Both the position numbers and the translations under genes were made by a program. From Mesocentrotus franciscanus (Eukaryota > Echinodermata > Echinoidea > Camarodonta > Strongylocentrotidae), in assembly GCA_037976565.1 (NCBI GenBank), contig CP137672.1, positions 36,737,829 to 36,801,828 of the forward strand: a DNA stretch of 64,000 nt, in the 5' to 3' direction. Below are positions 46,001 through 59,100 of the stretch, piece by piece (the stretch's first letter is position 1; each line of letters opens with the position of its first letter). Below the pieces are notes generated by a model. The model was not told the DNA's origin. It was given only the letters and a program-made list of their open reading frames with translations, and did no database searches.

Positions 46001-49000
46001 TGATACCGAGTAGTCTACCATGTTTATTCCTATTGATTTATTGTCATTATATTTCACGAGGGTAGCCCACTCAACAAAAGATGGTCTTTATTAATTGGCT
46101 GCACTACCGGTCGGAAGTAGCCAAACCAGTGACTATAAGATGAAATGAACAATGATCTTAAATCTAGTTTTATAGTCATAAATTGCTCCCAAGTAATTTC
46201 ATTCTTCATGCAGTCATGCCATTGTGACATCGAACGAGAACATTTTGCTGCTTTGTACCATTCGAATTGACAGGACAAGTTTCTATGTAGATATTATTCT
46301 GCATTCAATCACCCTCTTTCCACGTCCCCCCGCTCTCTCTCTCTCTCTCTATTTGTCTCCATCTCTCTCTTTCTCTCTCTTTTGATCAGGTTTGCCGCTT
46401 TTCGGGCATTCCCTAGTAGCCACTGAAGGTATCCTTGGTATTAACCTATGGCCGCATAATCAGGGTAAGGATGAATTCGTTCTCGTGCCAAACGTCTGCG
46501 TCTTGGAATTCATCCCAGAAGAGAAGATGTAAGTGACGATGAGGTTATATATGGCGTATCCGGAAACTGCGTTATGGGCCGGGGATGGGTGGAGGCGGAA
46601 TCCCATTCAGATAACACAAAACACCCTTAGGACGTAAATGAACGTCTTGTAAACGTTTTTCCGCCTTAATGACGTTTTATGAACGTCTTCAGAACGTTGT
46701 GTGTTTCTGGGAGCCTCACTTTACGTGAGAGGGAGGATAAAGTCTGGAAGCCCCACTTGCTATAGACTTATTTAGGGGTGTACGATGTCGTAGGAATTCG
46801 AATTTATCATTTATATTACCTTACATGTACCTTTCAAACTTTTAAGGCTGTAAAGCAAACTAATCCAGAGTAATATGGACAGCAAGATGACCAACAAACA
46901 CAAACGCTAAGGAGAACTTTGCCCAGAAAAGTCACAGTTTCCTAAACATTATTAATGGGAACATTCGTAGGTCGTTTATGTAACTACAAACAGAAAACAA
47001 CTAAAGAAGAGAAGAAGAAATAAGTCACTAGTAAGTCTTCATCCGAGGAAACATAAAGTAGAAGATTCTTAATTATGAAACCCAGTTTAAAAAGAGTAGG
47101 TACTAACTACTAAGCATAGAAGACGATGGTTTGTAATTCTATTTCTAGAGATGAAGATCAGCCGGAGACACTTCTCATGGACGAACTCGAAGCCGGAGGC
47201 GTGTACGAGATCGTCATCACACAGATTTTTGGTATCTATCGGTTTAGATACGGTGACGTCATCAAGGTTAGGCGATATCACTTCAATACACCCGTAGTTG
47301 AGTTTATGTACCGGTAAGTATTACGGCCTACGAATTCGAAAAACAGACCGAAATCTGGAATTAACCGCTGTGTTAATTCGTTCGTTCACAAATTTGCCAC
47401 TAGTTTAAAGAAGAAAAAGAAATGATTTGAAAAAAATAATATACTAAAATCTATAAAAATATACTTTAATCATACAATACACTTTTACTTACTCTTTTTT
47501 ATATTTTCACAATTTCCACGACGGTGGTAGGTACCATCGACGGCTTTTTATTTCGCACCACCTGTCTAACTTTCTTCGACTCGTTCCAAAATATTAGACA
47601 CTACGAATGTACATATTCGTTCACTAAAGAACAGGACTACACACCCTCAAGAAAAAATACCGAGAGTTCTTTTCAGAACTCCTCAATTCTCCCTCTCTCT
47701 CTCACATGGTGCACCCGCAAGCCTACTGTATATAGAAGATCCTGTTTGATACACAAATTACAGATCAGGTCAGATCCTTAATGTTCACTGTGAGAAGCTT
47801 GACCAAAGTACCGTGAAGAGCGCCATCGAAGCTGCTGTAGGTCACTGGCCAAACGGGAAGCTAGAGGAATACGCTGTAGCTGAGAGTATGCTTCTAGATG
47901 AACTTGGTAAGTCGTAGATCACACAGGAAAGGTGCCTTTCTGTCCTATGGTAACTGGCCCTACGTCTCACGTTATTGCATTTATTAAATTTGCTATAAAC
48001 AAGTAAGGTAAATCGTATACGTGTAAGTATTTTTTGACAGTAGAGATAACAAAATGAAAACCTACACTTCGTAAATTGGAGTTAATATGTTCACGTGAAT
48101 ATCGTTTTTATCATCTGAGTTACCTCCCGGATGCCCACCCCCACTGTTCTAAATCATAGGTTATGACATACTTTTCAAATGGAAGTCCTTTGTCACTAAT
48201 AATAATATCTCAAATACACACACAACAAAATAGGCCTTCGATAAGTGATGCCCGTCTTCACTTATTGAGGAGGGGGTGTGGGGAGGGGATAAGCAGTAAA
48301 GTTATCAATTACCCATATGACCTATAATTATGGCAGCCGTGAATTAACCAAGTCAATAAATGTATTGACAATATCCAATGACGTCACATCTCATCTTTGC
48401 ATTACTTTATAGTGAAGGGTGAAGCCAACCCTTGTCCGTACTACTTAGTGTTCCTGGAACTTGACAAGGCACCCGATGATATAAAGAACATCTCCATCGA
48501 GAAGGTTGGACTCTTTGAGTGAGATTTACGTCTCTAGAAGATAGGGAATAAGTTTTCATTAAAGCTACTAAGCTATTAAGGCTACTACTTTTAATAATAC
48601 TGGGCCCTTTTCTTACTGCTACTACTAGTTAATAATAACTGTTTTCTTATTGCACTTTAGCTGCCAAAGCAATAAATGTTATATTACACCCCGATCACTG
48701 GATTCATTCAATTACTTATTATATTGTTAGTTATACAGGAGGCACCTACATGAGAAATACGAAAGAAGAGGCGAAATAGAAAACGAGGAAATAGATAAAA
48801 CGCCTCTTATACTTCACTGATTTCCAGGGGCGTCGCTAGACCATTTTTTTTTTACAAATCGTTTCTTTATCTATATACATGTGAAATAGAATTGCAATCA
48901 ACTAAAGTCATCATCCTATCTTTGTCAGGTTGATGAAGAGCTCTGTCAGCATTCCTTCACATACAACTCTTTCCGTGAGAAGGGAAGCATAGCCCCTCCT

Positions 49001-49165
49001 TTGGTTCACATCGTGAAACCCGGCACATTTGATCGTCTGCATGATTTTATTTTGGATAACAGTACGACAACGGCAAACCAATACAAGATACCGAGGAAGC
49101 TTCGAACCACGGCTACACTTGAACTTATGCTTGCAAGCTCTATTTACAGTAATAACACTCATTAA
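43030..49165 (+). CDS. GHDC: GH3 domain-containing protein (acyl-adenylate-forming family), complete
   Basis: Seven exons: 43030-43156, 44790-45815, 46390-46528, 47149-47313, 47764-47906, 48413-48504, 48929-49165 (TAA). All junctions are GT-AG, the phases agree, and the total is 1929 nt or 642 aa. The N-terminus is hydrophobic (VAFMTIALGVILLHFAS, about residues 13-29, and a second stretch about 48-85), implying membrane anchoring or an ER signal. Motif I for ATP/AMP, TSGTTGKSKMIP, is at about 174-185; YRFRYGDVIKV, RSGQILNV and the C-terminal QYKIPRKLRT follow in family order. GH3 proteins adenylate carboxylic acids and in plants conjugate them to amino acids; the role of animal GHDC is poorly defined and the substrate is unknown. 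The large exon 2 holds most of the N-terminal domain. Animal paralogues exist, so strict orthology to vertebrate GHDC is not shown. Confidence 0.93.
43157..44789. other. Intron 1 of the GH3-domain gene
   Basis: Contains the inverted partner of the 3880-4350 repeat (about 44490-44720) and AT-rich sequence. No other exon recognised. Confidence 0.6.
46329..46382. repeat. (CT)n microsatellite next to the exon 3 acceptor
   Basis: Imperfect CT runs immediately precede the acceptor (gatcag at 46384-46389) and may serve as its polypyrimidine tract. Confidence 0.75.
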
Positions 49166-51942
49166 GCCTAGTTAAGATATAAAGCGATAAACCGCGGCGG
49201 TCTTTTAATGATGACGCAATGTGTTATACGCTTCACACTTCTGTATCTCACCATGCTAAGTGATTACACTTTAGACCTTTGTTGCGCTTAGTTGCTATTC
49301 ATTTGCAGTAGTGTATGACACCAACAAAAACAGTGTGAAATCTTAGCGCTCTTGAGGGAAGTACATGTATACGGGGTGGCAGGTACCCTCGCCCCTCCCA
49401 ATGAGAAACTTTGTTGATATATTACCTTTCGTCTTTCTTCATTGCCCGACTTTCTCACATTTTCGTCTGATTGCCTCTGATTTTTAACCAGTAATTGTGT
49501 TGTAACAGTTGAATTTATTCAAAGCTAAGAGCAAAAAAGCACGTATGTTACCTCATTATATATCTCGTTTCTACACGATCCAAAATAGTTTGTATTTTTA
49601 CTCTATGTAGTCAACATTATGATTAAAACTAAATCATATGTTCGGACTTTTCACTTTGTAATAGAAGGATGTGGGCTGTAAACAATGGCATCCAGCCCCC
49701 AATAAGTTCACTAGTTATTGTACTTAACTGACAACTTTGATGAATCAAAAGGGAATATTATTAGAAAAAACATACGAAAATCGAGTCATTTTTTGAAATA
49801 TTTATTAAGAAAATTTCAAGTAATACAGTTCATCGATAACACCATCTTTACATCCATCTCTTTCCATTCGTAATACAATTGAAAAGGATAATTTCTTCTA
49901 CAATAATGATACATCTTTATAATCCAATTCTTTTCTCAGTTAGCACATATACATTTGCGGTTCTGGCAACCCCATCTACGGCAGGACATAAAAATGTATA
50001 CACCACATTTATAAAGTTTCATTTTATTTTACTGGCCAGCAGTATATTATTGCTTGAAAGTAGTATTATATATACGTATATTATTTCTAGAATGCTTGAA
50101 AAAACTGAAATACTATAATAAAACGAAACGGTGAAATGAACTGAAATGTACTGTTTCTAGACTTGTTCTTATGCAGCTATAAATACCATGTTTAAACCTT
50201 TAAAACTGTTTTGTTTTAATCAATTACATACCCTTTCAAAAGTGCCACACATTCGCAAAAGCTAAGTTTGAAATGTGTCCACTTGAAATTATTGCTCGAA
50301 TTACCATGTACAAACGATATAGTGGAGCATTGCAAATTACTATGATAACACACATGAAGTGGAGTTGTGAATAAAAATATTATTGAAAATAATATCGCTA
50401 GTGATATTCGTTTGTCTCGCAATGTTGTCAATAAGGAATCTAAAAGATCTCGACGTTTCGTGCGCCGCTGCAACACTTCGTCAGGTGATAAAAACTAATG
50501 TAGACAAGGGTGCTTTATACTCTACGGGAGGACCGGCGCGACGGTCTATAATTCGATCGATAATCGGAAACAATAATGCACAAATATTATTCTTGTGAAA
50601 CAAATAACAGCACTTGATGAATTGCACTTTTTCATTAAAAAAAGTAAAAATACATAGTATGAAAAATGTTAACTACTAAGAGGAAGACAAGCATACTTTC
50701 AAAGATAAAAGGTGGAATGTGTCTTTTTAAATAATAGCAATAAAAAAGAAAGAAATGAGAGTGATATCAAAGTAATGTTGTACTAGATTTGCTTTTCTTG
50801 CTAGCCCTTGTCTCTACTCGATCATTTCCTTGCCTATTTCTTATATATATTTCATTACAGCGAAAGTGAGTACAATGAGACAATCATTATTTACACGGAA
50901 TGTTTCTCTTTTTTCAAATTACACTGTATATATACAAAACTTTCTTTCCGCACTTTATCGTATGCATGCAAAGAAAAACAAATATAGAGAATAAGGCATA
51001 ATAGTGGTTTAAATAAAACAATATTTTAAAAATTATTTTGATTAAAAAATCATAAAATAGCACACATTACACATTCATAAAGATATCCATCACATATTAA
51101 TGTAGTCCATACAATTTTCAGTATATTTTGTGTAAAAGAAATATAAAACACTGCTTAAAATAGAATGAATTGTCAATCCCACTTAAAAACCTTTCCCGGG
51201 CTCTCTTTCTGTTTACCTCTTTATTCCACCCCCCCCCCCTCTCTCTCTCTCTCTAATAAAAAAATTGAAAGGTCTTTTTTTAATAGGATTTGAAATTCAG
51301 GAATATGTTTACTAATCTTATTTCTTGGAGTAATCGGTGTAACGTTTCAATTCTTACTTCCTTTGTTATAATTTTATTTTTTCCAATAAACAAAGAATCC
51401 TGACATTTCTCCGATCTAGGAAATATTCATATCCTTAAACTCATTGCGATGTACATCAATTTATAATCGCAAGCAGTAGGAGCCTTTTAGTTCGGTCGTT
51501 TACACCATTGCTGACACTGTAGTCTCTACGGTCCAACGGTATGCCGAGTTATCGGAAATGCATCTTAATTTATTTTATTAAATAATTCAAGCCATTGTTT
51601 CGTTAAATGTAAGCTCTATCAGGAACATGGATCGTATGTTACTGATATAAAGCACTATAAGGATTTCTTCTGGTATTAAGGCTAATATGCATTTATGCAT
51701 TTCGTCAGGTGATCCGTTGGCGCGCAAAAGAGTAACTTCTTCTAAGTGCTTCGACAAGACATAGTCTCGCGTAGGCCAGGTGATAGTTGAACGCATTTCA
51801 AACATCATATGATTAGATCCGCGATCTCTCAAAAAAAAAAATTTTCCTCTGGAAGCGACCATTTTCGCACCGTAGGTATCTCATCTCCATGTCATCACAA
51901 TGTAGATTTATAGTTTTAAACAGTCAACTACGTGTTGTCTTC
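49166..51942. other. Convergent intergenic region / 3' UTRs
   Basis: Lies between the stop of the GH3 gene (+) and the stop of the smoothelin-like gene (-). Candidate poly(A) signals are AATAAA at 50117-50122 (+) and TTTATT (AATAAA on -) at about 51569-51579, neither verifiable. A C9-(CT)n run occurs at about 51231-51254. No gene recognised. Confidence 0.4.
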
Positions 51943-53109
51943 TCAATTGGCGAGTTTGTTGAGTCCAGCGTAAAGTGACGTCATATAGGTAAAAACGCAT
52001 TTCCAATCTGGTTTATCACCCATTTCAAGCATGTCATTCGTGTCGAGAAGACGGGATACTTTGGCGTATTTCCTGAAACGGTAATGAAACAAGATGGAAT
52101 GAAATTAGTTATACAAATCATATCACGAGTGTCACTTAAACAAGTCCTGTACAGACATCAAATCAACATCGTTCGAGTGGACTATCCCTATATGCTTTGA
52201 GGTCCTGATGTTTTACAGACGTTACAAGCCGGAAGTGTCATTACGTGTTTTAATTGTACATGTAGGTATGATGATTTTTAAATATCTGAGACCACGATTG
52301 TACATCTCCATCAGACGGATAGTTCCCAATCCGCATTCGAACCACAAACCTTTCGTAAATCAGATCCCTCATAAAACAATGGCCCGTACTGAACAAGTTA
52401 ATATGTTTAACACTCGAACTTAGTAAAATTCAACTAATTACAATTCATTCAAGACACTTTTCTAAACCAGACTTAAACATTCCGTAAACCATTGTAGCGT
52501 TTTCTCTATCATTTTTATTCATATAATTCGGACAATTCTCTTCACATACAAAGCTATGATCACGTTCCAAAACATTTTAAATATGTACAAATCTCTACTT
52601 ACTCGGCTGATGAAAATGCGAGATCGAAGTTGTGTCTCCTGTTGTTGCTATTGAGTGTGCTGAAATCGAAGGCAGATGGGATGAACTTGTGGACTAAGGC
52701 ACAGAAAGCTAGACCATCAGCCCATGATGATGAGAAGTTCGACACACAAACTCCCTGCAATGGTAGAAGAAAAAAAAGTTTTCACCATGTTAGAACATTT
52801 TACCAAATATTAACAATCTTCCATAATCATCATTTCTAAAAACAACTTATATGATTTTAGTTTGACCTGATTCGTTTTTGGTGAGAGTGGTGTTGGTGGT
52901 AGTAATGGTGGTGATGGTGATGATGCTTAAAACCATGATGTTGGATGATCATCATGATGATAATGACAATCAGGATGTATTTGTAATTATTAAGAAGAAG
53001 ATGGTGGTGGTGGTGATGATAATGATGGTAATAGTGATGACGATGATGGTGATGGTGATGTTGATGGTAATGATTTTTTATGATGAAGGTAATATTGATA
53101 ACCATGATG

Positions 53110-53141
<32 letters not shown>

Positions 53142-56100
53142 GGCGGTGATGAAGTTTAGGTATTCAAAGATTGTCCCTAATTGAGTAGATAAATGTACTT
53201 CTAAATTAAACTTACATCATATCCCTGCGTGTGTATTTGACACCATTGAAGTAGTTTCTGTGTTTTTGTGGTAGGATTCTTGATGATGTTGGTTCCTTTA
53301 ACAGGTGTCATGTTGCTAATGTTACCAGGGGATGAGAAAAGCTGGTTCGTACCAGCCATCGATTTCGGTCTAAAGAGAGAGAGAGAGAGAGAAGATTTAA
53401 TAAGTTTACTTCCATCATTTCAAAATCAAATATAACAGTACATCATTCATCTTAATCGTATCTATTCAGTAGTAAAATGTACATTTTATTATCATTTTGT
53501 GCCAGGACGTGAAATAACTACAAACTGTTACGATCAGCAGCATAAAGGAGCAATGTTTTTAAAATATAGAAAATGTAGATTATATACGAAAATTTTCACT
53601 CATGCATTTGTCTTACATCCAAAGAACATGTTAACAAAGGGAGCCTATTTTGTGAACACGGTACATCCTAATTAAGCTTATTTAAAGTTCCAATCTTTCA
53701 AAATGATATTTCCCCGAAACTATTATCATGATGGTTTTATAAACAGCTCAAAGACAGGAGAAGCCTTGAATCTTTGATGTCAAACTTCATGATTAACTTT
53801 TCTAGTATATATTAAACTTGATACAAGTTCCAATCAATTCAATTCATTTATTTCCACAAAATTCATAAAAACAGCCGGGTAAAATGTGTACAACAATGCA
53901 TACAAAATATCGAAATATTACAATAGTAACAAAAACATGCAATAAAGAACAAAACATACTTAAAATATGTATACGTGGGGGAGCTAACCATTGGCCAAGG
54001 CCTATCAAAGGCTAATTCACAGTGAGGTTGGGATAAGAAAACAATCAATCCACATACATTTCCCTGAATACTGTTTACAAGAAATATATATAACTATGAA
54101 ACCCTCACTTCCATAATCGAAAAGAGAAACAAAAATGAATATCTCTTCATAAACATCATCAGATAGTTTACCTTGGTGCAGGTGATACATTCTGGAAGTT
54201 ATATTCTGTCTTGGGTCGCTCCTTGGGTCGCTCCTTGGGGCTTTCATCTCTTCTCGTTCTCTTCGGTACCGACTCCTCAAACTGTACTCTAGATGGCGCT
54301 ATTTATTATAAAAGATAGGTGCAGATTAAAATATGGTTATTTCTATTGCGTGGATCAGTATACAAAGATGAATATAAACATTTTCTGATGATCAGTTCTT
54401 ACATTTTACACTCCTTCAAATGTATAGATATTATTTTGTAGTTATCGATTTGCCACAAACACTTCTACGACACAGTTGCCTATGCTGTTTTTCATTATTT
54501 TGACCCGTTTGTTTTCCGGGTGATTTTAAACCAAGAGGGTGCTTCTAGCAAAAAAGAAAACGGTGTTATCAACTTACTTATTGTCGTTGGTGTAGATTTG
54601 ACGCCATAGATGAGTGCACTGGTTCGATTAGCAATCAGCTGTCTCGCTCTTTCCTTTTCAGCTTCCTCGGCTTTATTATCCACAATCCTGAAGAGAAATA
54701 AAATAGAAAAGAATAGTTTGACTTTTCTTTTGGCACTTAGCAAAACAAATTCCATTCTTCTCCTCCTGAAGAGAAAGAATCTGACAAGAAATAAAATGAA
54801 ATATATTTGAACCAATGGCTGAAACACGGATAATCGTCTTTTGTTAGGATGGTGTGATCTATTCATCATCTCTCACCCAGTTTCAAGATCGTGTATGCTT
54901 ATCTACGCCACTGATTTTAACAATTAATTCAAGATTTCACTCCTTTCATTTTAGTGAAAAGTAGTAAAATGATCAAAGCAAACTTACCTTGTACTAATAA
55001 GCGGCGATTCCTCTACCTCGTCTTTATTGTCGTGCTTTGACTTGGCTGTTCAAAGAAACAGACAAGTGATTCATAAATCAATACATCAAATATAATTGGT
55101 AGTATCATTATAAAGCATTACAAAGTAGAAATATAATACATCGGGAACGCATTTAGGGTACTGATAAGGGGGCTGATAAGGATGTTCAATTCCACAAGTG
55201 GTAAATAAATGAAGAAATAAATACATTTAGAACACCTGGATCAGGAGAAATGACTGTAAATGAAATGTTTTGCCTACTGTAACCGAGTGGCTGAGAGTCA
55301 ATAAAAACAGTGAACAACTGGACGCATTGTCTAGATGGTGCCCCACACAATTGGGGATAGGCTTAATTCTAGGAACGGATCATTTAATCAGAAAATATGT
55401 AGCACTTGGCTAAAAATTATTTAAAAAATATATATAGAGAAATAAACATTCACCATATTTCAATACTTACTTCTTGTGATATTGTTAAAAACGCTCTTTC
55501 GTTTCCTGGGGGATGTTTCTTTGGTAGGTGATGCCTCTCTGCTGGGGGTCTTTTGTTCTTTCTTAGGAGACCAGTTACGCCAATGTTTGCGAGGTGATCG
55601 GTTCTTCTCGTTTTCCTTCTCAATTTGTTCTTCAGCTCTGAAAAATTAAGAAGAAAAAGATGTTAGAAACATTATACCCTCTTCACAAACGTCACCATTA
55701 GAACAATGAATAAATAATAGGAAAAAAATTGTCAAAGAGCTTGTTTCACTCCTGCTATTTCCTTCGATTTTCAGCTATCTACTTATTGTTTCCTTTTCCT
55801 CTGACGTCTTCATCATTATTATTATTCTTCTTCTTCCTCCTCCTCCTCCTCCTCCTCCTCCTCCTCCTCCTCCTCCTCCTCCTCCTCCTCCTCCTTCCTC
55901 CTCCTCCTCCTCCTCCTCCTCCTCCATCTTTTTCATCTTTGTCTTCTTTGCCGTGGACTTCTTGTTTTAATCTGTCTCCTTCTTTTTTCTTCATCTTACT
56001 TCTTCTTCTTTCTTTTGTCATCTTCTTACTCTTCGTCATCTTTTTTTTTTATTATTCTCCTTCTTCATCCTCCCTCTCTCTTCTTATTCTCCATTTCTTC

Positions 56101-59100
56101 CATTGATACGGAGGTCACATTACTCATATCTCACCTCTTATCATCATCAGCTTTCTTTCTCTTCTTATCAGGAGTGATGTTCATCTGTCCAGCTGGTTTG
56201 ACACTCGTTGCATCTGTAATCAAGTCAATTAATGAACACAAAATTGGTTAATGCGTTGTAATTAAACCACTCCGTCAATCGACTACGAACTCCCATGAAA
56301 TGACTTCACATTTTCCTAATTAGTGGGAGGGAATTTATGCAACAGCATCAATAATCTCTTAACTATCAGCTTCCCATGAAATCCCATCATCACATATGTG
56401 ACGGAAGACTACATTAAATACTACATTCTGCATACATTGTCATACATTGTACTTGTTGGGTTAGTACAGTTGAAAGCCTATGATTGCTTCCAGCCTGTTT
56501 AATGAGCTAATCACGCATGTGTTAAGGGATGATTAGATATATTATCTTTTCATACCACGGTTGAATAATGATCAACAGAATTGAAGATGTTTTAGCTTGT
56601 AAGTCACAAATACCACAAACCTGGAAATTCAAGATTCGTATGTTTTCGGGGAAGAGGGGTGTGAGTTGACTATAACAGAAATTTTATTTTTATCATCAAT
56701 TGTTGTACTTTAAAATTGAAGCTTCATGAAAAAGCATATTATAAGGTCAAGAATATAGCGATGCTAAGGAGGTCAGCATACTAAAATCAATATTATTATG
56801 TTACGACATTCTTACTTCTTACTCATCGGAAAATTTTAAGTTTAAGGACCTGTCTTCTTTCATTATTTATTGACCTTTTATTGATGGGAAATCATTTCCT
56901 GCACCCTGTTTTTCAATCAAGCATCTGTTGCGAAACATGCATCCACATACACTTACCATCAGAGTTACTACTGAATCTATTTCTGAGAGCACTGATACCG
57001 GTGGTGGTTGTAGTCGTAGTCGTCGTCGGTGTGACTACGTGGTCGTTGTGGTTTCTCGATGTCGTCTTCGTATCACTCGGTGGACTACAGTAACGAAATA
57101 CAATTACATACATCGTGTGTTTAGTCATTAATTTATAGAACGACTTATCGATTTAAGAATTGGTTATCTAAATTAAATATGGTTTTGATTGATTGGACGG
57201 ATAGGAATCTATAAGAACATGAAACTCATTTCTGAGCGGTAAAAAACAAATGTCACATAAATTTGGTTACTAAGGTCAGGAGAAATCCGTATTCGATATG
57301 ATAATGGCTACAGAGCAATATGTCATGATCTACATATAGCAATTAGCATGTACTTGACGATCAGTTTAACGATGCTTTGACCAAAAACCACGAAATATAA
57401 TTACGATTCATCCTACATTCAAAGAAATGTTTTGACATTTTAATTAGTGTTATTCGTCATCATCAAAACATTTTCCTTTTTCATTTAGCACGCGTGGATT
57501 GGCATGAAGATGATCTCAATAATGTAATATGTGTAACAATGATGAGTTGATAAATGGGTTCTTTGGTTTTGTGGTATAGTGGTTGCTAAGCTAACAAAAT
57601 CTTATGTTGATAGATGAGTAACTGGGATGTCCTAGTTTTGATCATCCATGCATGACAAAATAGAAATTTCCTCGTGGTTTTCCATATCAGTGCTACCTCA
57701 GTAACAAAGCAACAACATAACACCACCTAGCAGATTTAAGAACAGGTCAATTTGTCTTCCAAGGCACCCGCTCTTGAACGTGAGATTGACATGCGGTGAA
57801 AACATTTTCGGATGTTTCCAAATTGGTGATGACGCGTTATGTACCCCTTTTGAAGGGCTCCCCGCACCCATTTTTAGGATTACCAGCACCGATCAGAGGG
57901 GTTAGGGAAAGTTTAAAGCGGAACCAAAAAGTTATAAAGACATCCTGGTTACAGATCTTATGAAGGTAGTCAGGACGGTGCATGGACTGCCAGATAACTT
58001 TCTATCCCAACCCTCTTCGTGTCTGGATCGAGAAAACTATACCACCCTTCCAGATCCGGAGTAAAAAAAGATGCAATTTTCCCCAAGTCGCATGCCGCCT
58101 CGCATTCTGCAATTAAGGTTTGTTTTTCTCAAAATTGTCATGATAATCATACACACAAACGCGAAGGAGAGATTTTTTGGGTTCTATAAAAGAAGCGGAC
58201 TAGGTCCGATAATTTCGAGGCGACCGGCCGCGAGACCGGCCTACTACATACATCTACCTTGAAGATGGACCTCCGACCATTTAACGACTGGCCCCTCGAG
58301 CTCAATACTGACCGGCCTTATGTCATAAATTCTGACCAACCTATGACAAAAATTCCAAATTCTCCTATTATAAGTTCGCCCCCTGATGCTGACCAAGCTT
58401 GGCATGGCCGGTGACAAATCATCAAGAGAAGAATTATTATTCAAAAATAAGAAGAAAAGGATTCCGGAATTTGTCAACAAATTAAGGACAGGTTAACACT
58501 TCCACATGACCATACTATTAAACGCACGTAATTGAGAGGGGAAACTTTGTTTTCTTAGTCACCGTTTCATCCATCTTTTATTTAAGCAAAAATTAAAAGC
58601 TTAAAAGATGTGAGCTCAAGCGCTACTCCCTAGCGATTTTCTCCTTAATTACTACTTCTCCCGCCTTGCTTGTGTCCAGTCAACATGTCGTCTGCTAATT
58701 CTGAACGACATTTGACGGGTTTCGAGTACGCGCCCTCGTTGAACAGTCGCAGCGCAGTGTGTCAGATCGTAATGGAATGATTCATTGCCGTCAAGTAGCC
58801 GAAAATAAGCCATGAGGTGGCAACTTTTCTCCTTCCATATTTCCTTATTTTATAAATATGTCTCTCTTGACAAGTCACCACTTACTCCGTGGGTGCTTAT
58901 ATCAGGTATAAAAATAAGATCATGCGCCGCGTCTTTATCGCGTAGGATGGACCACATGAGAGAAGAAAAGGATATTCTTTCAAATCATATGTCTGTATTT
59001 CTTTCCTTGTTTCTCCCCTCGTAGACGGGTACGTGGGTACAAACCCAATCCACTCACGTAATAGTATTAACCGCGAGAACATTCGTCAAGGTATTTCGCT

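Noticed and set aside
52857..53159. His-rich and Asp/Met-rich frames on both strands
   Set aside because: (GAT)n array in an intron.
55729..56106. Leu/Pro-rich and Arg/Lys-rich frames
   Set aside because: (CTC)n array in an intron; the exon at 56135-56213 begins after it with its own splice sites.
57570..57640. tRNA-like A/B box pair
   Set aside because: B box degenerate (agttttgatc) and no cloverleaf; too weak to list as a feature.
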